Positions 42,642 through 51,600 of a stretch of 64,000 nt of DNA are shown here, piece by piece. Source of the stretch: Cydia pomonella (Eukaryota > Arthropoda > Insecta > Lepidoptera > Tortricidae); the NCBI RefSeq assembly GCF_033807575.1, contig NC_084718.1:20663991-20727990 (forward strand). Reading direction: 5' to 3'. Under the pieces are notes generated by a model that worked only from the letters and a program-made list of their open reading frames with translations, ran no database searches and was not told where the DNA came from. The position numbers were made by a program, and so were the translations under genes. Every line of letters starts with the position of its first letter. The first letter of the stretch is position 1.

Positions 42642-45600
42642 CTACCGATGATTCTCCTCGGTACGGAGTATCGGTACGGAGTGATACATGTCGAGCGATA
42701 CTCGTTTTAAAATACACAAGTGACCCGTTATAATATATTTAATCATTATGGTTGCCTTACCAGTGCATTGGCATACTCTTGCGCGCACTGTTCCAGTTCT
42801 TCGACGGCTCTGCGTAGGCGCCGGTCGCCGCCCGCGGTGCGCACGCACGCGCGCGCATGCCGCAGCGTGCCGTCGCACGCGTCCAGCTCCGCGAGCGCCG
42901 CGGTCCACTCGCTGGAAGCGGCCTCGTACGACGCCAGCGCCGCTTGCAGCGCCTGCTCGTCCGCAGAAGGACCAAGCCCGCCTAAAAGGGTTATTGTATA
43001 ATAATATTTAACAGAAAAAAACACTGTGGCCTGTGGCGTCATGATGTGTCATCAATTCCAATTTAGCTCATGTACGGCTGAATCACACTGGATTCGCACT
43101 TTGCTCCGATGTTTGAGCGACGTGCGAATCGCATCCAGTTTAGGTAATAAACAACTTTCTACACGTTTATAAGCATTATAATTGCACATGAAAAATTTTG
43201 ACGTTGAGGAGATCCACTCTGGTCTTCATTAGCAGTTCCATTTCACCAACTAGCACTGATTATGATTTTCTAGATGAATATTGACAAACAATACCTATGT
43301 CGCTTTAAATATATAAACTTCAGGAATTTCCCAAAATCTTCATAAAATCTGCCATCAGAACTGAGGGCCTACCGTGAAACTCAAAAATTTCGTTCACTGT
43401 ATCTCTACTCTTTATTTTAAAGCGCTATAGAGGCCAGCAGTGAAATGTGGCTTTTCAGTTTTCGCGGTAGATCAGTTGGAGCTGACAAAACTGTTGGTAA
43501 TAAATCACATAACGTGAAATACAAATAGTTGATGAATACCAGGCTGATCCTCATCAGTAGATAATTCAGCTGTTCCGCTTCACAGAATGACACTTCCCAG
43601 TTCACACACACCAGTGTCGCTTCACAGGTGACAGTTTCACTTTTTTAATGGAAAAATCTCTAAATGTTCCCTCAATTTCTCATGGGTGCCATCATCAGAA
43701 CTTGATTTTGTCAAAAACGGGAGCAATCTGGAACTACCAACCAATCTGAAGAACCAACCAGTGGCAATTGGAAAGTCAGTTCGGAAATGATGGACTTCTG
43801 AGGTAAACAATTTTAAATGTTGAACCGAATTGAGGACCTCCTTCTTTAAAATATCGAAGTTGATTAATACAAGAGATATCTGTTCAAGGAAACAATGAGT
43901 TTTGCATTTAAAACATTCATTTATTTCGCTTGTGATGATATCCATAACAAATCCAGATCAAATTCATACCAAAGTTACCATCTCCTTCCATCCATCCATC
44001 CATTTATCTGAATCGAGCTTATTCTGACAGGTTTGATAACTTGAAAGTAACAAATTATTATGGTTTTGATAGGTACGCACTTGATGATGGTCTTGATAAT
44101 CGGCGCACATTCACGAATGACTTTCAGTTCATTTCGCATGCACCAATCAGCGTGAGCGATCTTCAAGGTCATATCAAAACCAGTTCAAAGCCATGACAAA
44201 TTGTTAAATCAGAGTTTGGTTCCTAGTTAAAATCACAACTATTACTTAGTTTCAGTTGTATAGGTGTATATTGTGTATGTGTATAAATGCATGTGTATGC
44301 ACTATGGACTTGTGCACTTGTTGTAACAACTGTTGCGAAACTTCGTGGTACTCACGGTTCATATAACCGACTGAATGGTTGCAATAAACTTGGAACTAAA
44401 TAATCTTTAATAGTAAAAACCGACTTCACAAAACATTTTGAAATGGCATTTAATTAATAACAACCACAGTACATCTTTTAACAATTATAATTAGCCACAA
44501 GACTTTTAAACACCTTTAATCGTAGAGAAGTTTTATTCTGGTCTTCATGGGCAGTTCTATTTCACCAAATAGCACAGTTTCAATGCAAATGTTTAGTTTT
44601 TAATGTAAAACCTAAAAATTTACGCTATAAAACTTGAGGAGTTCCCTCGACTCCTCATGGATCCCATCATCAGAATTCTACCTTGACAAAAATATGACTT
44701 AAAAACCTAACATTAAGAAGGTTAGGTTACAAACACAACGAAGAGTACAAATCACCAAACGTGATCGTTGAAGAGTTCCGTTCTGATCATCATCAGCAGT
44801 TCCACTTCATCAAGTGTCACGTCTTTAAATGTAAATGCTTGATTTGCTGATGAAAATATATGGGTAATTATTCGGTATTCGGCATATTCAGTTAAAGTAC
44901 CGAATATTCAGCAAATGTTTTTTATTACGTTACTCTTGTTGCAACGCTGTAAAATGTAAGCTCCTCCAGAACTTTTTAAGTACCGACTCTCTTCCATCAG
45001 GTTACGTTTTCCTGTTGAAATTAAAACACATGATGTTGAATCAACAGAATGTTTTGATTATTTGGAGAGTGTTAAAAATTTGTGCGAATCCCTTGTCTTC
45101 TGACCTGTTTTTTATAGGGAATTACTTAAAAAAAAGCATTTCATCTATATATATATAACTGCTAATGTAAATAAAGCGTTTCTTATGTTTTTTATGAATG
45201 ATGCAGATGGATCGAATAATGCGGCAGAATATTCGATTCGAAAAGATCTGAACCGAACATTCGGCCGAATATTCGTATTAACTCCATATTCGGCCCATCT
45301 CTACACTATAGGAGGTATGTATGCCTTTAACATTTAAAAGGGTTCCCTCGATTCCTTATGGATCCAAGATCCCATCATCAAAACTAAGTTTTATCAAAAA
45401 CGGGACCATTCATGAAGTCAAAAATATTTTATATAAACATACAACCTTGAAGTTCGTTAAAAATGAACTGTTTTTTATTTTGACCAACATATTTTTCTAA
45501 CCCTCCTAAATTCATATCCGACATATTTTAACATTTTTTTCAAGCTCTATTTTGCTCGTTTAACATTTTAAAAATCCTTTGTTCTTTGTTGATCATAAAT

Positions 45601-48600
45601 TATTCGAATCAAGCATCGCGCGCGCCGCGCCGTTGCCACATTCACCTACGGCGTAGCCAAGGTTGGCGAGGTTATCAACTTATTATTCAGTCGCCTGACT
45701 TGCGTAACTCATTCTATTGTATACCGTATATTCGTGCAACAAAGTTCAGATTCATTTACAGTTAACCTGCTTCAAGGCCCGGTCTGCGCAGCAGGCGAGT
45801 TATTTTTACGACTGTTACGTAGATATTGATTATCCTCAAACGCTGCGCTGTGCGAGACGTACGGAGCGGCAACAGCGGCCTCATTCGTAACGTTATTATA
45901 TCGCTAATAAAGTTATGTTATGAGTCATGACGAAATATTTACAAACACGGACGATATATAACTACACACAAGATTTGCTACACTGCATTGGGCAACTGTT
46001 ATGAATTTATGATAGCTGTATCGTTATTTATTATAAATAAATAACGTTGTATGAAGGTAGGTACGTACTTAGAAGCTATTTTTATTCATTCATAACTTTA
46101 AGAAGGTCACAAAATTAAGACACTAGACCTAAGGCTAAGAGCCTCTCTCTGCTAGATGATGAGCTCAAATTACAGGACCTATGCAACGAAAACTGGAACC
46201 TTTGCACTTGGCGAGGGTCAGAAACCTATGGAGGAACCAGTTTTCAACAGCCTCCTGTAGAAGACTGATTCCTCCATAGGCTTCTGACACGAACTGATGA
46301 TTCTCAGCATTAAGGGAACAACTGAAGAAGAAGATGACAAAGGGCTCCTTAAAAGATATGAACTTGGTTTTACGGATCGAGAAAAGATCATTGAATGTCA
46401 ATTAGTATAATATTCCAACGCTTTATAGCGTGTTCACATAGCCGATCCGATATCGGATGGAAATGGAATCATTTAGAGCATGATAAGTTGACGGTGTAAG
46501 TGTTAAGTAAACGTCATATTTCATAGAAGTTTGACGTTTAAAATAACCCGTGCACTGTCTGGGCTATCAAAATCGCTGCCAAATTATCTTGGTTTGACTC
46601 TAATCCATTATTCATAATTCATTTAACAAAATCTCAAATCGTTCCTCCAGATGTATAGGTAAACTAGATCTCGTTCAAACCAGTTTTCAGTGGAAGTTTG
46701 CATGGTAATGCATATCATATATATTTTTTAGATTTATCATTCTGTTATTTTAGAAGTTACAGGGGGGGGGGGGCACATTTTTTCACTTTGGAAGTGTCTC
46801 TCGCGCAAACTATTCAGTTTAGAAAAAAATGATATTAGAAACCTCAATATCATTTTTGAAGACCTATCCATAGATACCCCACACGTATGGGTTTAATATA
46901 TTTTTTTTAATTTTATGACGTATTAAAAAAACTACTTACTAGATCTCGTTCAAACCAATTTTCGGTGGAAGTTTGCATGGCAATATATATCATATATTTT
47001 TTTTAGATTTTTCATTCTGTTATTTTAGAAGTTACGGGGGGGGGGGGACACATTTTACCACTTTGGAAGTGTCTCTCGCGCAAACTATTCAGTTTAGAAA
47101 AAAATGATATTAGAAACCTCAATATCATTTTTAAAGACCTATCCATAGATACCCCACACGTATGGGTTTGATGAAAAAATATTTTTTAGTTTCAGTTCTA
47201 AGTATGGGGAACCCCCAAAATTTATTGTTTTTTGTTCTATTTTTCCGTTCTCCAAAATTTTCCGAATCTATAAGGGTTCCGTTTTTTGCCATTTGGCTAC
47301 GAAACCCTAAAAAGGAATTGACAGTTTGTATCGGGAACATATTTGTATTGAAAATTCGTAGAAAGACACAATTTAGGATCGAAGTACTTATAGATTTAAG
47401 AAGTGGAGCCACCAAGATTTTTGATGTAATATTTTAGCAGCAGCCATAGAGTTCACTAGACGCCGAGAGCCGAGAACCACTGAATAATTTAGTATCGAGA
47501 TAGTTTGAGTACCGGGTAGGGTTTGAGATCCGGATATCCGAAATATCCGGATATGCGTCAAATCTAGGATCGGATCCATCGAAACAGGATCCGGATATTT
47601 CGAATATTACGGATCCGTTAAATATATGGTCATAGACCTATAGCAGAAACAATTTTCGAATGAAATTTATGAATGAAATCATACCACTTTGTCATTTAAA
47701 TACAGTATTTTCATATATTTAATCAATTCAAATACTACAGCACATCAATTATGATAGGTACATCACGTGACGCACTTGACGCAGTAACTTCATAAAATGA
47801 TTGCGAATGTTGCTTAATCTAAACAGTAGGTAGTAACAGTAACACTTTTTGAAACTAGCTATCTGGATACCTCCTGACTGAAATAACGGTAATTCTCGAC
47901 ACAAATTCCATGACGTAGGATATGAAAATCCGACCAAAATGACATTTTAAGATAACGGTAATAAATAGTGAATTATCTTTCCAACAAACTGAATAAATCA
48001 ATAATAAATAGTGAATTATCGTTCTTATACCCTGGTATTTCTTTCATTTTTAGTTTTGAGATACAGAAAGTGCATAAAGTCGGATTTCATGATTTTTCTC
48101 ATTTTCGTGAAACATAAAGCATTATTTTCACACACGTCTTTTTCCATACGCCTTGCCTCTCAATTGTTTCAATTTTGTGGTTGGCGTTACTTTGAGACTT
48201 TATGCATCTAAAATGTTGTCACATTGTGACTATTGTGAGGTGTTTATTAGTTATAATAATACGATTCTTAAAATAATCAAAGTATTGAGTGTAAGTAAGT
48301 TAATACGACATTATGCCTCCCTTTCACTGTTCAATTGGGAGAAAAAATAATCGGGTCTTATAAGTTTAGCATATATACCGCCTTTTTAAATACTATCAAA
48401 GGTATCAGCGTTTTTACTTATCCGAAATAGAAGGCAAATAGCCTTTTTATCAACAAAAAAGACTGGTATTAGACATACCACATATCCCACATAGTACGTG
48501 AAATAATGGCAAACAAAAGACCCAATTTTGTTTTGGCTCTCCTGAGAAATTAAGTTTTTTCAAATCCGACCGATATGGAAATCGAGGCGAGAATTAGGTA

Positions 48601-51600
48601 GTATTGTTTACAGTAATTCAGTAGTCTTGTGTGAGTTGTTATCACTGATTTTGTTTGTGTATTATCGTGTCAAATTTGGCCATTATTTGCCACTAACGGG
48701 ATTTCTATTATTTTTTTACTGATGTAAATGCGGACTGAAAGAATAAGATATTAATTCTAAGCAATTTACCTCTATTTAACGACTATTTTTCAAAGGTACA
48801 AAAATCAAGCTTTTCTTGTGATTTTATCAAACCGGTATATAAAAGATTAATACAAGTTTGACAAATTTTTGCCTCTACAAATAATTAGACTTTATGATTA
48901 TTATGTACCTAACCTAGTATAGCCCACGGATCCCACAGTCAAACTGTCCAAACAGTTTTGTGGGACGTTGTATTTAATATTAAGTCAGTATCCACTGTAT
49001 TTTATTGAAATAAAATAATAATAATAAAAATTTGTCATTTAAGGAGTAAATGTAACTTTTGCTCCATTTCCATATTATTTTGTGAGTATAATTTAATTTT
49101 TGTCTAAAAATAGTCCGTGTTTGGCTGAGTCCTTCTAGACCGTAACCTTTTTTTATACGGATCCTTATTATCCGAATTATCCGGATATCCGATCCGTCAA
49201 ATTTTAATATCCAAAATATCCGGATCCGAAAAATTTACGGATATTGCAAAATTTGCAAACCCTAGTCCCGGGGAAGAACATAGTATGGTTTATATCCCAA
49301 AAATCATCCCATCATGTGAAAAGGAAGGTGGAAGTTTGTATGGGAAATGAATAACCGCTGAACCGATTTAGATGAAATCTATATCTACATATCTTTGATT
49401 TAGTTGAAAATTATACCTAACTTCACTTACTCAGCGTCTTTGAAAATTAATCAGAGGAGTTGAACAATATTTAAGTGTGAGGAACTTGAAACTTCGTATA
49501 ATGACATTGTCAATATTAAATACTAATACAAAAAAAAAAATTCAGTGTTTTTGAAAATTCATTCCCTAAGGGAGTTGAAAAGCGATTGATAGTTGTATCG
49601 GGGACTAAATTTTTTTGCGAGCAAGGGACTTAAAACTTTCGCAGAAAGACATAATATTCGAAAACAAGAAAAGTAATATAAACTTTCAACAAATTCATCC
49701 TGTAATGTAATGGGGTCAAAAGGTGGTTGAAAGTTTGTATTGAAAATATATATTTTTTGAGTGATTTCCTCAAAACTTCATAGAATGGCATTATGCCATT
49801 AGTGCCAGACAAATGAGACAAATTCCACGTGTTGTCAAATTATTAACCCAACTGCTATTTTTTGCTGCAATGTAGAATTGCAACAATCAACACAAAAATT
49901 GACGCGGAAATCTAATAATATATGTTGCTAGCTGACCTTGGAAGCGGAAGTCTTGCATGGGACTCTCGTCCTCGCGGCAGAGGGCGTGGTCGACGCGCGT
50001 GTGCTGCGCTTTCACTCCTGCAACAATAACAATACACATTGTTTTTATTTCTGATCTTTCAGTTTAGTGCAAAAGTAGTACTTGACTTGAGTGATCTGTC
50101 GATACCCCCCGTCAGGGGGGTATGAGGGGCCGCTACCGCTCAATGGCTGCGGCGGCTGTCGCGGGTCGCTTCCCCACCGACTGGTGGGGTGGTCTAATGG
50201 CCGTCTTTTTGGGGACGGTGTGGGTAGCTGACAAAAGTAGTAGTTAAACCGTAGGCTACATGGACTGATAAGGCTGCCTGTACACTGAGACAGAGCGGAG
50301 CAGAGATGTGGGGAATCAAATCAACCAATAGCATTGGTTGTAAATCGCTCGGCCTTGGTGGACAAGCAGCTTCAAACTGTCATTTTAGTATCAATCACAC
50401 CGGAATAACTACATTATGCTATAGACAAGTACAGTCTGAAATAATTGAAGCATGTATAAAGAATATTTCAAGATTTTTTTGTCTCGAAATACGAACCTGC
50501 GGTGAAAGCGTCGAGGACGGCGGCCCACGTGGCTGCGCCGGCGCCACCACTCCCGCTCCCGCCTCCGCTCCCGCCGCCGCGCGGCGCGCGCGCCGCTTGA
50601 GTCAGCACGGCGCTCAGTTTTGATGAGTTCTCCATCGACTCGAATACTCGCGTAATCGAGATTTGGACAAACTGCGGGGACATAATATGTCAATGTGGAC
50701 ATATAGCAGATGACAGGGTCATTTTGGTATTGAGAGCCACGACACACTAGCGTTTTCCGAGCGTCGGCCGTCTAGTCAACTCTATGGTAGCTGCTGGACG
50801 CAATATTGGCACAGTGGCGCAGCGACGCCATTTTCCATAGCGCTGAGCAGACGCCGACAAAAGACAATAGTGTGTGGTGGCCCTTACTAGTCGCTTTTCG
50901 TGAAGGAAAACATCGTGAGGAAGCCGATCTAATTCGAATAAGGAGAATTCTTGGAATTACTCATCATATTTGCCAAGCTCCACAATGAGCCGTGGCAAAA
51001 ATCTGGGTTGACGCTAGGAAAATGATACTTAGTTGTCAGGGTATTGCGTAAGTTAATAAGGCTTGCTACGTACCTTTTGCATAATTAGTACATAATACAC
51101 GCGTATATGTCTACACGCGTATATGTCTACACGCGTATATGTCTACACACACGTACATGTGTTAACCCTAAACCATCAACAGGACAGACCTTTCCGAGAG
51201 AAGAGGAATTCCGATTGACTTTGACATGACATGATATGACATTGTCATATGTAATTGTATTGTATACTATTAACAACGTCATGCTCTACGAGCACACTTA
51301 AAGTCCCGGATAGACGTGCGAGTAAGTTCGCGAACTTACAGCTCGACGACCTTTTTCGCTCGTGTGTGAGCCTAAGTACGCGTACTTTACAAGCGAAAAA
51401 AGTCGTCGAGCCATAAGTTCGCGAACAACATAACTTGACATGGGCAAAATCATCATAGATTTGATGGAAGCCATATTTTAAAAGAAGAAGAAAGGGGTCG
51501 TGGTACCTCATCGGGCGGGTCCCGCGGCGCGGCCGAGGTCCCGCTCACCTCGCTCGCCGAGGATAAGCTCTTTCTTCTGGGTTTCTCATTTGACGACGTA

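Noticed and set aside
42268..42651. 127-codon plus-strand frame
   Set aside because: AT-rich chance frame overlapping the possible last exon of the minus-strand gene; no domain or splice support.
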